Positions 24,199 to 32,645 of a stretch of DNA of 64,000 nt are shown in pieces. The stretch comes from Lachnospiraceae bacterium (GTDB lineage Bacteria > Bacillota > Clostridia > Lachnospirales > Anaerotignaceae). A program made the position numbers and the translations under genes. The stretch spans positions 124,001 through 188,000 of the forward strand of contig CAJTKM010000003.1 in NCBI GenBank assembly GCA_910576545.1, written 5' to 3'. Within the stretch, counting starts at the first letter, position 1. Every line of letters begins with the position of its first letter. The notes below the pieces were generated by a model that saw only the letters and a list, made by a program, of their open reading frames with translations, did not search any database and was not told where the DNA came from.

Positions 24199-25353
24199 AT
24201 GTATAAACTTTTGAAAACTTGCGGAAGGGCAAAACGCGGAGAATTTCACACGCCCCACGGCGTGATACAGACGCCGGTATTTATGAATGTCGGCACATGT
24301 GCAGCCATAAAAGGAGCGTTATCATCGGAGGATTTGGAAGGGCTGAAATGTCAGGTGGAGCTTTCCAATACCTACCACCTGCATTTGCGCCCCGGCGACG
24401 GTATCATAAAAAAGCTGGGCGGCCTGCATAAATTTATGGTGTGGGACAGACCAATTCTGACGGATTCCGGCGGTTTCCAGGTTTTTTCTCTGGGAACACT
24501 GCGCAAAATTACAGAGGAAGGCGTTTATTTCAATTCGCACATAGACGGCAGAAAAATATTTATGGGTCCCGAGGAAAGCATGCAGATACAGTCAAACCTT
24601 GCCTCTACGATTGCGATGGCGTTTGACGAATGTATCGGCATACCGGCGGAACGCCCATATGTGGAGGCTTCTGTGGCGCGGACGACACGCTGGCTGGAAC
24701 GCTGCAAAAAGGAAATGACGCGGCTGAATGATTTGGAGGACACGATTAACCATAAACAAATGCTTTTTGGAATCAATCAGGGCGCGACATACGAAGATAT
24801 TCGTATTGAGCACGCGAAACGCATTTCCGAACTGGAACTGGACGGCTATGCCATCGGCGGCCTTGCTGTGGGTGAGAGCCATGCGGAGATGTATCATATC
24901 ATTGAGGAAGTCATGCCGTATCTGCCGCAGGAAAAGCCGACTTACCTGATGGGCGTTGGCACGCCGGAAAATATATTAGAGGCTGTGGAGCGCGGCGTAG
25001 ATTTCTTTGACTGTGTACTGCCTGCCCGAAATGGACGACACGCTCACGTTTATACGAACCGCGGCAAGCTGAACCTGCTGAATGAGAAGTATGAGCTGGA
25101 CGATACGCCGATTGACGAAACCTGCGGCTGCCCTGTCTGCCGGAGGTACAGCAAAGCGTATATCCGCCATCTATTCAAAGCGAGGGAAATGCTGGCGATG
25201 CGTCTTGCCGTTATGCATAACCTCTATTTCTTCAATACCATGATGGAGGAGATTCGGCAGGCTTTGGACGTAGAACGGTTCCCTGCGTATAAAAAAGCCA
25301 AGCTGGAAGGCTTCAAACAGGCAGAGCAGGAAAAAGCGAGGCATACGCATTGA
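24199..25353 (+). CDS. tgt: tRNA-guanine transglycosylase
   Basis: A 384-residue enzyme that swaps guanine 34 for preQ1 in tRNAs with GUN anticodons, on the queuosine pathway. Seen: PVFMNVGTCAAIKGA, NTYHLHLRPGD, DSGGFQVFSLG (active-site Asp), FDECIGIPAERPYVEAS, GGLAVGESHAEMYH, nucleophile segment DCVLPARNGRHAHVYT and the zinc site C-x-C-x2-C (CGCPVC) with a later His. Normal length. AAGAGGAAT precedes the ATG. No queA or yajC neighbours are visible. Confidence 0.98.
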   Translation: MYKLLKTCGRAKRGEFHTPHGVIQTPVFMNVGTCAAIKGALSSEDLEGLKCQVELSNTYHLHLRPGDGIIKKLGGLHKFMVWDRPILTDSGGFQVFSLGTLRKITEEGVYFNSHIDGRKIFMGPEESMQIQSNLASTIAMAFDECIGIPAERPYVEASVARTTRWLERCKKEMTRLNDLEDTINHKQMLFGINQGATYEDIRIEHAKRISELELDGYAIGGLAVGESHAEMYHIIEEVMPYLPQEKPTYLMGVGTPENILEAVERGVDFFDCVLPARNGRHAHVYTNRGKLNLLNEKYELDDTPIDETCGCPVCRRYSKAYIRHLFKAREMLAMRLAVMHNLYFFNTMMEEIRQALDVERFPAYKKAKLEGFKQAEQEKARHTH

Positions 25354-25385
25354 TAAAAAGACAGGAGAAAAGGGGCGTTTGAACC

Positions 25386-25937
25386 ATGAGGAAATGCGTA
25401 CCATGCGCATCTGACCGTATGATTACAGCCTTGGCTGTTATTGTCTGTGCAGCTGCCGCAATTTTAGCTTTTCGACGGCTGCTTTGCGGAGAACAGCCCC
25501 CAGCCGTATTTTTGTCTGCGGGAATTTTATTCAGCGGCGTTGCTGTCCGTACGCTTTGGCAGATGAGTCATGTGGGCAGCCGGGGATTTTTCTATGACGA
25601 TGAAAAAATTATTTTTGCATTGTCCTGCAGGGACCGCAGGGAATTTCTATGGGATGAGCTGCGAAACGCACAGGAAAATGCGAAAATCAGGATATTCTGC
25701 CAGTCTTTCCCCGAAGCATGGTATTTTTACTTTCCGGATAAAAAGAAAATCAGACAGCTTGCCGCCATACCCCGTATGGAGGGGTATGACGGGCTGGCGT
25801 CTATGCTCAGAAAAAAAGAAATCCCTGCCGGAAAGACAACGGGGAGGAGCGCTGCCTCAGAAAAGGAATGGCTGGGGCAGATTTATCATGAAATTTATGG
25901 CGAGCATCTTGATAAGGACGACAGAGGGAAACGGTAA
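25386..25937 (+). CDS. Hypothetical protein with two N-terminal membrane helices
   Basis: A 183-residue protein. Hydrophobic helices at about 12-30 (MITALAVIVCAAAAILAF) and 40-60 are followed by a cytosolic domain whose pattern (SRGFFYDDEKIIFALSCRDRREFLWDEL; AWYFYFPDKKKIRQLAAIP) resembles a small PH-like or DUF304-type fold, though I cannot confirm it. It is 32 bases behind tgt and probably read from the same promoter. Confidence 0.55.
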   Translation: MRKCVPCASDRMITALAVIVCAAAAILAFRRLLCGEQPPAVFLSAGILFSGVAVRTLWQMSHVGSRGFFYDDEKIIFALSCRDRREFLWDELRNAQENAKIRIFCQSFPEAWYFYFPDKKKIRQLAAIPRMEGYDGLASMLRKKEIPAGKTTGRSAASEKEWLGQIYHEIYGEHLDKDDRGKR

Positions 25938-25990
25938 GAAATATGGATACATAACATTGTGTTCTGTATACGGGCATTTTTACCATAATA

Positions 25991-26032
25991 AAAGGCCTGC
26001 TATGAGTTTTCGTTTTATCATAGAAAGCCTTT
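25991..26032 (-). terminator. Hairpin after the nrdR operon
   Basis: AAAGGC-CTG-CTATGA pairs with TCATAG-AAA-GCCTTT. Read on the minus strand it is followed by TTTTATTATGG, so it probably ends the ylmC-nrdR transcript. Confidence 0.5.
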
Positions 26033-26133
26033 CAAAAGGCGATTTGCAGAAAATGTTTTACACACCCACTTAAGGCTAGAGGGGGCAAATTTTTACAGGC
26101 TGTTGTTTTTTGAATTCTAGTGCTTTACTTAAA

Positions 26134-26415
26134 TCATTCTCCGGGCAGAATCAGTTCCGAAACGAATACTTCCGCTGTAAAGCCGCCCATTTCATCTGCA
26201 AGGCTGATGAGCGTCAGCCGTTCTTCGTCCAGAAAATACAGCACGTGGGTCATTTTGCGCGCCGCGGCTGATTCTGCCAGACCTTCCGGTTCCGCAAGCC
26301 CATACAGGAAAATTTCCATGCCTGCCCTGCGGTATTGTTCGGCAATGCGTACTGCGGTATCATGCCCCGCCTTTGCCCATGCAAAAAGAGCCTTAACCTG
26401 TTTCTGTTCCATCAT
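26134..26415 (-). CDS. Small hypothetical protein resembling an anticodon-binding (HGTP) fold
   Basis: A 93-residue protein starting with two ATGs after AGGAGG. The order KAGHDTAVRIAEQYRRAGMEIF, then ESAAARKMTHVLYFLDEERL and SLADEMGG follows the strand-helix pattern of the C-terminal anticodon-binding domain of class II synthetases such as HisRS. This is my visual impression, not a computed match. It lies 73 bases after nrdR on the same strand. As a stand-alone domain its role is unknown. Confidence 0.5.
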   Translation of the reverse strand: MMEQKQVKALFAWAKAGHDTAVRIAEQYRRAGMEIFLYGLAEPEGLAESAAARKMTHVLYFLDEERLTLISLADEMGGFTAEVFVSELILPGE

Positions 26416-26488
26416 TATCCTCCTGTGAGCGGACTGCCGGTTCCGGCTTTAGGGCAGTGCTTTGATATCCGGAGCTTGTCCGGAGCGG

Positions 26489-26953
26489 TCAGCCCTCTTT
26501 TTTCTCGTTCAGCATTTTTTCCAGTTCGTCAATAAATGTGTTTATATCCTTGAATTGACGATACACAGACGCAAAGCGCACGTATGCCACTTCGTCCAGT
26601 TCCTTCAGCCGTTCCATTACCATATTCCCGATGTCCTTGCTGTGGACTTCCCTTTCGCCGCTTCCGGTCAGTGTGTTTTCGATGTCGTCTACCAGCGTTT
26701 CTATCTGCTTCGCTGTTACAGGGCGTTTGTTGCAGGATTTCAGTATGCCGCCGAGCAGCTTGTTTTTATCGAAAATCTCCCTTGTGCCGTCGCGCTTGAT
26801 AACAGTAACGGGTATCATGTCGATTCGCTCATATGTTGTGAAACGTTTTCCGCAGCTTTCGCACAGACGGCGGCGGCGAATCACAGAATTATCATCCTGC
26901 CCCCGCGAATCAATTACCTTCGTATCAGCATAATTACAAAACGGACATTTCAA
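26489..26953 (-). CDS. nrdR: Transcriptional repressor NrdR
   Basis: A 154-residue regulator of ribonucleotide reductase genes. N-terminal zinc ribbon [17 protein letters not shown]...[18 protein letters not shown] (two CxxC pairs), then an ATP-cone ([24 protein letters not shown]) that senses ATP/dATP. The start codon is TTG at 26953 after GAGGAGGGA. The divergent nrdDG operon carries two NrdR boxes in its promoter (27431-27478), so the target is plain from the sequence. It is in one minus-strand operon with ylmC upstream. Confidence 0.97.
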   Translation of the reverse strand: MKCPFCNYADTKVIDSRGQDDNSVIRRRRLCESCGKRFTTYERIDMIPVTVIKRDGTREIFDKNKLLGGILKSCNKRPVTAKQIETLVDDIENTLTGSGEREVHSKDIGNMVMERLKELDEVAYVRFASVYRQFKDINTFIDELEKMLNEKKEG

Positions 26954-27049
26954 AGTGGTCCCTCCTCACTGTCTTTACAGGGAGGACAGAACATGTCCGC
27001 CCTCCGTTTTTGCTCTCTGCTTTTAGTATATCTAAAAAACTGCCTCCGG

Positions 27050-27325
27050 TCAACATGAAACCTCGTCCAAACGAAGAATATCGTCCGTGTCTGCCTCTAC
27101 GAGTATGATATCGTCCCCAATCCGCCGGATACACCGCCATGGCACAAAATATGCCCGTTCCTTTCCAAAAAAATTCCATTTTCCACATTCCTCCGGAATG
27201 ATTAACGTGCAGATTTTTCCCGTTGCAGGCTCAAACTCAAAATCGCAGACAAAGCCGAGTCGTTTGCCGTCACAGATATTGATGACCTCTTTTTCCCGCA
27301 GGTAGGAAAAGCGTTCCCATTTCAT
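27050..27325 (-). CDS. ylmC: YlmC/YmxH-family PRC-barrel sporulation protein
   Basis: A 91-residue single PRC-barrel protein: MKWERFSYLREKEVINICDGKRLGFVCD, then FEPATGKICTLIIPEE and IRRIGDDIILVEAD. This matches the YlmC/YmxH family found in endospore formers. The start at 27325 follows GGAGATGGGG; the longer upstream frame would run through the nrdD promoter. Exact function is not known. It is transcribed ahead of nrdR. Confidence 0.88.
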   Translation of the reverse strand: MKWERFSYLREKEVINICDGKRLGFVCDFEFEPATGKICTLIIPEECGKWNFFGKERAYFVPWRCIRRIGDDIILVEADTDDILRLDEVSC

Positions 27326-27408
27326 ACTGTCCCCATCTCCTTCCATTGCTATTCTATGCGCTTCGGGGCTCTGGCTTTGCCCGTTCTGCTTTTTTTTTCT
27401 TTTTTCTC

Positions 27409-27478
27409 TTGACGTACTCTGCAATATGGAATACAATATATATGCTTTTACAAATTTTACAAAGACAATATATTGTGT
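27409..27478 (+). promoter_or_regulatory. nrdDG promoter with two NrdR boxes
   Basis: TTGACG (27409-27414) and TACAAT (27432-27437) are 17 bases apart. ATACAATATATATGCT (27431-27446) and AGACAATATATTGTGT (27463-27478) both match the NrdR consensus ACACwATATnTwGTGT in length and core, and start 32 bases apart, about three helical turns. Box 1 covers the -10 element, so NrdR should repress nrdDG when dATP is plentiful. Confidence 0.88.
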
Positions 27479-27554
27479 TTTTTGCCGAAAAAACAAGAAA
27501 ATGGGGCACAGTCCCCGGGTTTATTGTTCTAAAATACAAAGGGGAGAGGTTTAC

Positions 27555-29906
27555 ATGATTACAAGCATAAAAAAGCGCGATGGCCGTACCGTCCATTTCG
27601 ATATCAATAAAATTGCTAGTGCGGTACAGAAGGCGTTTCAGGCGACTATCGGAGAAAAGGACGCGGATACTTGCCTGCGGCTTGCGCAGGAGGTTTCTGA
27701 CAGCCTGGAACTGGAAGGTGTAGCTTCTCCTACAGTGGAACAGATCCAGGACGGCGTTGAAAAAGTTCTGATTGAACACGGCTATGTCCGCACAGCAAAG
27801 GCATATATCCTCTATCGTGCGGAACGCACACGCGTGCGCAATATGAACGACCGCCTGATGAAAACGTTTGAGGACATCACATATAAAGACGCAACGGACA
27901 GCGATATTAAGCGTGAAAATGCGAACATCGACGGAAACACCGCCATGGGCTCCATGCTGAAATACGGTTCTGAGGGCGCGAAGCACTTTTATGAGAGTTA
28001 TGTGCTGAATCCGGCTCATTCTGAGGCGCACCGAAATGGGGACATTCATATCCATGACCTTGATTTTTATACCCTGACAACAACCTGCTGCCAGATTGAC
28101 CTGCTTTCCCTGTTTAAGGGCGGCTTTTCCACAGGGCATGGTGTGCTGCGGGAGCCGAACGATATTTCCAGCTATGCTTCGCTCTGCTGCATCGCGATTC
28201 AGTCCAATCAGAACGACCAGCATGGCGGGCAGTCGATTGCCAATTTTGATTATGGCCTTGCGCCCGGCGTGGCAAAGACATACCAGAAACGCTATCGCTC
28301 CATATTTACAAACCTGATTGAAGTAATGGATTCCGCGGAAAGCGCGCAGGCGGCAAGGGACGTTTTCAGCGCGTTGGGAGAACAGGGCTTTATCCCCACG
28401 CTGGACCCGAATCCGGCATATGATGAGAAGGAGCGGGCAATGCTTCTGGAGGCTGGCGTAAATGCGGAGGTTGTGGAGAAAGCACAGGCATTTTCCGCGC
28501 GCAAGGCGACAGAGGAAACCGACCGCGCGACATATCAGGCGATGGAGGCCCTGCTGCATAACCTGAACACCATGCACAGCCGTGCCGGTGCGCAGACGCC
28601 GTTTTCTTCCATCAATTATGGTATGGACACTTCCACAGAAGGGCGCATGATTATGAAAAACATGCTCCTTGTGACGGAGAAGGGGTTGGGGAACGGCGAA
28701 ACCGCCATTTTCCCGATACAGATTTTCCGCGTCAAGGAAGGCATTAACTTTAATCCGGGCGAGCCGAATTATGATTTGTTCAAGTTGGCATGCCGTGTCA
28801 GCGCGAAACGGCTGTTCCCGAATTTCTCTTTCCAGGATGCGCCGTATAATCTGAAATATTATAAGGAAGGGCACCCGGAAACGGAAATTGCATATATGGG
28901 CTGCCGTACGCGCGTCATTGGCAATGTACACGACCCTGAGCGGGAAATTACGACAGGGCGCGGCAACCTTAGCTTTACCAGCATAAATCTGCCGCGTATT
29001 GCAATACTGGCAAATAAAAATATTGACTGGTTCTTTCAGGAGCTTGACCACAAAATCGACCTTGTTGTGGAACAGCTTCTGGAACGGTTTGAAATACAGG
29101 CGAAGAAAAAAGTCAACAATTATCCTTTCCTGATGGGTGAGGGCGTATGGATTGACAGCGATAAGCTGGATTACAATGAGGAAGTGCGCGAAGTGCTCAG
29201 GCATGGCACGCTTTCTGTCGGCTTTATCGGTCTTGCGGAAACGCTGAAAGCCCTGCTGGGTGTACATCATGGTGAAAGTGAAGTAGCGCAGAATCTGGGT
29301 ATTGATATTGTGAGCCATATGCGCAGCCGTATGGATGCACTTTCCCAGCAGACACACCTGAATTTTACTTTGCTTGCAACACCGGCGGAAGGGCTTTCCG
29401 GCCGCTTTATCCGCATGGACAGGGAACGCTTTGGTGAGATTGAGGGCGTTACGGATAAGGAATATTACACAAACAGTTTCCATATTCCGGTGTATTATCC
29501 AATCAGCGCATATAAGAAGATACAGCTGGAGGCCCCTTACCATGCGCTGACGAACGCGGGGCATATTACCTATATTGAACTGGACGGTGACCCCAGCACC
29601 AATCTGGACGCGTTTGAAAAGGTCATACGATATATGAAATCACAGGGCGTGGGTTATGGCTCTATCAACCACCCTGTTGACCGCGACCCTGTCTGCGGCT
29701 ATAACGGCATCATCGGCGATACCTGCCCGAAATGCGGCAGAAAAGAGGGCGACGGCGGCATTGGATTCCAGCGCATCCGCCGCATCACGGGCTACCTTGT
29801 TGGCACACTGGAGCGGTTCAATAACGCAAAGCGGGCGGAAGTGCGCGACCGTGTGAAACATTCCATTGTTGCAGAAGTGAAGCTGACGCCGAAGGAGAAC
29901 GCATGA
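27555..29906 (+). CDS. nrdD: Anaerobic (class III) ribonucleoside-triphosphate reductase
   Basis: A 783-residue glycyl-radical enzyme that makes deoxyribonucleotides without oxygen. Seen: N-terminal ATP-cone (KKRDGRTVHFDINKIASAVQKAF), the catalytic body with GGFSTGHGVLREPNDISSYASLCCIAIQ-type cysteines, a C-terminal zinc site (CGYNGIIGDTCPKCGR) and the radical loop RRITGYLVGTLERFN with the conserved RxTGYLVG glycine. The ATG at 27555 follows GGGGAGAGG. It overlaps nrdG by four bases. Strong evidence for anaerobic life. Confidence 0.97.
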   Translation: MITSIKKRDGRTVHFDINKIASAVQKAFQATIGEKDADTCLRLAQEVSDSLELEGVASPTVEQIQDGVEKVLIEHGYVRTAKAYILYRAERTRVRNMNDRLMKTFEDITYKDATDSDIKRENANIDGNTAMGSMLKYGSEGAKHFYESYVLNPAHSEAHRNGDIHIHDLDFYTLTTTCCQIDLLSLFKGGFSTGHGVLREPNDISSYASLCCIAIQSNQNDQHGGQSIANFDYGLAPGVAKTYQKRYRSIFTNLIEVMDSAESAQAARDVFSALGEQGFIPTLDPNPAYDEKERAMLLEAGVNAEVVEKAQAFSARKATEETDRATYQAMEALLHNLNTMHSRAGAQTPFSSINYGMDTSTEGRMIMKNMLLVTEKGLGNGETAIFPIQIFRVKEGINFNPGEPNYDLFKLACRVSAKRLFPNFSFQDAPYNLKYYKEGHPETEIAYMGCRTRVIGNVHDPEREITTGRGNLSFTSINLPRIAILANKNIDWFFQELDHKIDLVVEQLLERFEIQAKKKVNNYPFLMGEGVWIDSDKLDYNEEVREVLRHGTLSVGFIGLAETLKALLGVHHGESEVAQNLGIDIVSHMRSRMDALSQQTHLNFTLLATPAEGLSGRFIRMDRERFGEIEGVTDKEYYTNSFHIPVYYPISAYKKIQLEAPYHALTNAGHITYIELDGDPSTNLDAFEKVIRYMKSQGVGYGSINHPVDRDPVCGYNGIIGDTCPKCGRKEGDGGIGFQRIRRITGYLVGTLERFNNAKRAEVRDRVKHSIVAEVKLTPKENA

Positions 29907-30412
29907 GGATTAGTTTGAGCGGCATTGCGGGGGATTCCATTGTGGATGGTCCCGGCATTCGCCTTACCGTTTTTACACAGGGCTGTCCGCATCACTGCCC
30001 CGGTTGCCATAATCCGCATACGCACGACCCCGAAGGCGGCTTCTGGGGGAATACGGAGGATATTGTTGCGGCTATGGCGGAAAACCCTTTGCTGGACGGT
30101 ATCACGCTTTCGGGCGGAGAACCCTTTTTGCAGCCTGTTGCCTGTCTTGCGCTGGCAAAAGAGGCGCACAGACTGGGGCTGAACGTATGGACGTATACAG
30201 GCTATACATGGGAGGAGTTATTCGCGGAAAACAATGCGGAACGGCTGGCTCTGCTGTGGGAAACAGATGTGTTGATTGACGGACCGTTTCTGCTGGCGGA
30301 ACGCTCACTGGATTTGCATTTTAAGGGCAGCCGGAATCAGCGGACGATAGATGTCCAGAAGTCCATGGAAAAAAGGGAAGTCGTGCTGTGGGAGGATGCC
30401 AGTGTGCAATAG
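29903..30412 (+). CDS. nrdG: Anaerobic ribonucleotide reductase activating protein
   Basis: A 169-residue radical-SAM activase that installs the glycyl radical on NrdD. The cluster motif is FTQGCPHHCPGCHN (C-x3-C-x2-C), preceded by SIVDGPGIRLTVF, with GGEPFLQP as the SAM-binding GGE. Start ATG overlaps the nrdD stop (ATGA), coupling translation. Confidence 0.96.
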   Translation: MRISLSGIAGDSIVDGPGIRLTVFTQGCPHHCPGCHNPHTHDPEGGFWGNTEDIVAAMAENPLLDGITLSGGEPFLQPVACLALAKEAHRLGLNVWTYTGYTWEELFAENNAERLALLWETDVLIDGPFLLAERSLDLHFKGSRNQRTIDVQKSMEKREVVLWEDASVQ

Positions 30413-30509
30413 CCCCTGCACAGGCTGCTAAGTCTGTACATAAGGAAAAATTTGAAACGCATTTTGCGGCAAAATAAAAACGGCCTGGGATATCCCCAGA
30501 CCCAGACTG

Positions 30510-30745
30510 TCAAAGAACCCCTATCATGCAGCAGCAAAATAGGGGTTCTTTTCGAAATAGGATACGAATAAAGCGAAAACGGATAGTATTCCACTTCTAT
30601 ATTGCCAGCTTTTTCAGATTTATAGCAGCATACTTGAGCTTTACCCACATACCAACTCTTTCCGGTCCGCGGTATGGTGCAAAGCGTATACCATATTTTT
30701 TGCGTCTGCGAAGACGTGTCCTATCATCTTCTGAGCCAACAGAGA
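30510..30745 (-). pseudogene. IS1182-like transposase, decayed C-terminal fragment
   Basis: On the minus strand the frame reads QKMIGHVFADAK, then after a shift in an A-run KYGIRFAPYRGPERVGMWVK, KLKYAAINLKKLA, an in-frame TAG, and KWNTIRFRFIRILF before the final TGA. The order FADAK-E-KxGxRxxxYRG-W-VKLKxAAxNLKKLA is the C-terminal signature of IS1182-family DDE transposases. With one frameshift, one stop and no N-terminal two thirds, it is a dead remnant. Confidence 0.75.
30512..30552 (+). terminator. nrdDG terminator
   Basis: AAAGAACCCCTAT (30512-30524) pairs with ATAGGGGTTCTTT (30539-30551) and is followed by T bases. It lies in the end of the IS1182-like remnant, suggesting the host operon may now use the element's terminal hairpin. 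Confidence 0.7.
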
Positions 30746-31009
30746 GGGGGATTTTTTAACAGTAAAAAATCCTGCATGGTAGATATACTTTCTACCATGT
30801 TCAGTGGCATTTAGCGTATTTCCTGTCCTTTTGTGCTAAGTTCAGACAATTGCCATACCCAAAGATACCTATTCTGTCAGATTTCGTAGAAACCACAAAT
30901 CATATTCATACAGGCAGACAAATTTATTTGTTATCACTTTGCAGATGCTGTCAATAGTATAAATGAAAAAAATAAAATGGCTGTTTTCCGGAATTTTTGA
31001 AAAGGAAAA
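30746..31009. other. AT-rich intergenic stretch without a gene
   Basis: Between the transposase remnant and the DUF1540 gene. Only a small inverted repeat, TGGTAGATATACTTTCTACCA (30776-30796), is apparent. Short open frames here have no ribosome sites. It may be further remnant of the insertion element. Confidence 0.4.
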
Positions 31010-31041
31010 AGCGGACGCCTCAAATTCATGAAACGCCCGCT
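31010..31041 (-). terminator. Terminator of the DUF1540 gene
   Basis: On the minus strand AGCGGGCG and CGTCCGCT (one G-T pair) form a stem followed by TTTTTCC, 19 bases beyond the stop codon at 31060. Confidence 0.7.
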
Positions 31042-31059
31042 CCTTCGCGAAAATGGCTG

Positions 31060-31221
31060 TTATTTCAAAATAAAAGAGACACAGTCTGTGCACTGATCCA
31101 TAGTAGGGTTGCACTCATGTGTGCCAACCTGGATGGAGTCCAGTGTGCAGTAGTTTTTTGTCTGATGATGGTGTCTGCAGTTGTTTACAGTACATTTGAT
31201 ACATTCATTACATTTTTCCAT
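31060..31221 (-). CDS. DUF1540-family cysteine-rich mini-protein
   Basis: A 53-residue protein with an AAGGAGGG ribosome site. It opens MEKCNECIKCTVNNCRHHHQ and continues TKNYCTLDSIQVGTHECNPT and CTDCVSFILK. The spacing C-T-V-x2-C-x-x-H ... Y-C-T-L-x-x-I-x-V-G-T-H ... C-T-D-C-x-S-F is the DUF1540 pattern, probably a metal-binding knot. Such proteins are widespread in spore-forming Clostridia; their role is unknown. It is flanked by its own terminator and stands alone on the minus strand. Confidence 0.85.
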   Translation of the reverse strand: MEKCNECIKCTVNNCRHHHQTKNYCTLDSIQVGTHECNPTMDQCTDCVSFILK

Positions 31222-31340
31222 GTCGAATCCCTCCTTGATTTGATTACAAAGGTAGTATGTACGTTTTTCCCGCGTTTCATAACAGGAATTTTTCAGAAAA
31301 TAAAAACAGTTTTTTCTTTCGGAAAATAAGGAAAAAGCCC

Positions 31341-31369
31341 TTGATTTTTTGAAAAAACTATGCTAAAGT
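31341..31369 (+). promoter_or_regulatory. nifS-nifU promoter
   Basis: TTGATT (31341-31346) and TAAAGT (31364-31369) with a 17-base spacer, 62 bases before the nifS start. No IscR gene or clear IscR site is next to it. Confidence 0.6.
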
Positions 31370-31430
31370 AAAAACATATAAATCATATAAGAATACTATG
31401 ATATTAAAGCGTTCTGAAAGGAGTTTTCAT

Positions 31431-32612
31431 ATGGCTACAAAAATTTATTTTGACAATGCGGCAACAACGCCGGTACGTCCGGAGGTTTTAGATACCATAC
31501 TGCCTTATTTCAGGGAATATTATGGAAATGCGTCCAGCATTTACGGGATTGCGAAAGAGAGCAAACGCGCGCTGGAAAACGCGCGCGGGCAGGTCGCCAG
31601 TGCTATTGGTGCAAAGCCGGAGGAAATTTATTTTACGGCAGGCGGCTCTGAAAGCGACAACATGGCTCTGCGGGGAATCGCGGAGGCTTATGCGAAAAAA
31701 GGCAGCCACATCATCACGACAAAAATTGAACACCATGCCATACTGCATACGGCGGAATATCTGGAGAAGCACGGAGCAAAGGTAACATATCTGCCTGTAG
31801 ATGAGTTTGGGAAAATTTCTCTGGAGGAACTGGAAAACTCCATCTGTCCGGAAACAGTCCTGATTTCGGTAATGTTCGCAAATAATGAAATCGGTACGAT
31901 AGAACCTGTTGCGGAAATCGGCAGAATTGCCAGAAAGCATGGCGTACTGTTCCATACGGACGCAGTGCAGGCTGTGGGGCATGTGCCAATCAATGTGGAG
32001 GAAATGAACATTGATCTGCTTTCCATGAGTGGGCATAAGCTGGGCGCGCCGAAAGGCGTTGGGGCAATCTATATCCGCAAAGGTGTGAACATCGAACCGC
32101 TTATTTTCGGCGGGGCGCAGGAAAAGAGAAAACGCGCCGGTACGGAAAATATTGCGGGCATCGTTGGCCTTGGCAGGGCGGCTGAGCTTGCTGTGGCAGA
32201 AATGGAAGAAACAACGAAAAAACTGATACGCCTGCGGGATAAGCTGATCCGCGGCATTTTGGAAAATATCCCTTACAGCCGCCTGAACGGACACCCTTCG
32301 GACAGGCTGCCGGGCAACTGCAATATTTCATTTTCGTATATCGAGGGTGAATCCCTGCTTCTGCTGCTGGATTCTCTGGGTATTGCGGCTTCCAGCGGCT
32401 CCGCGTGCACGTCCGGCTCTCTCGACCCTTCCCATGTTCTTATGGCAATCGGCCTGCCGCATGAAACGGCGCACGGCTCTCTGCGCATGACGCTGGACAG
32501 GGAAAATACGGAGGAAGAAGTGGATTTCATTCTGGAAAAACTGCCCGCGATTGTGCAGAAACTGCGGGATATGTCGCCGCTCTACGAAGAAGCGGTAAAA
32601 AACGGAAGATAA
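31431..32612 (+). CDS. nifS: Cysteine desulfurase (NifS/IscS type)
   Basis: A 393-residue PLP enzyme that takes sulfur from cysteine for Fe-S clusters and thio-modified tRNA. Seen: YFDNAATTPVRPEVL, ITTKIEHHAILHT, the PLP lysine in LLSMSGHKLGAPKGVGAIYI, and the mobile persulfide loop SSGSACTSGSLDPSHVL (class I group). The ATG follows AAAGGAG. It lies 33 bases before the scaffold gene, the usual two-gene clostridial arrangement. Confidence 0.96.
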   Translation: MATKIYFDNAATTPVRPEVLDTILPYFREYYGNASSIYGIAKESKRALENARGQVASAIGAKPEEIYFTAGGSESDNMALRGIAEAYAKKGSHIITTKIEHHAILHTAEYLEKHGAKVTYLPVDEFGKISLEELENSICPETVLISVMFANNEIGTIEPVAEIGRIARKHGVLFHTDAVQAVGHVPINVEEMNIDLLSMSGHKLGAPKGVGAIYIRKGVNIEPLIFGGAQEKRKRAGTENIAGIVGLGRAAELAVAEMEETTKKLIRLRDKLIRGILENIPYSRLNGHPSDRLPGNCNISFSYIEGESLLLLLDSLGIAASSGSACTSGSLDPSHVLMAIGLPHETAHGSLRMTLDRENTEEEVDFILEKLPAIVQKLRDMSPLYEEAVKNGR

Positions 32613-32645
32613 TAAAAATCAGGACTGCGAAGGAGGAAAACTCAG

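Noticed and set aside
27354-29564. 736-codon open frame on the minus strand
   Set aside because: Antisense to nrdD and running through its promoter; no domain pattern.
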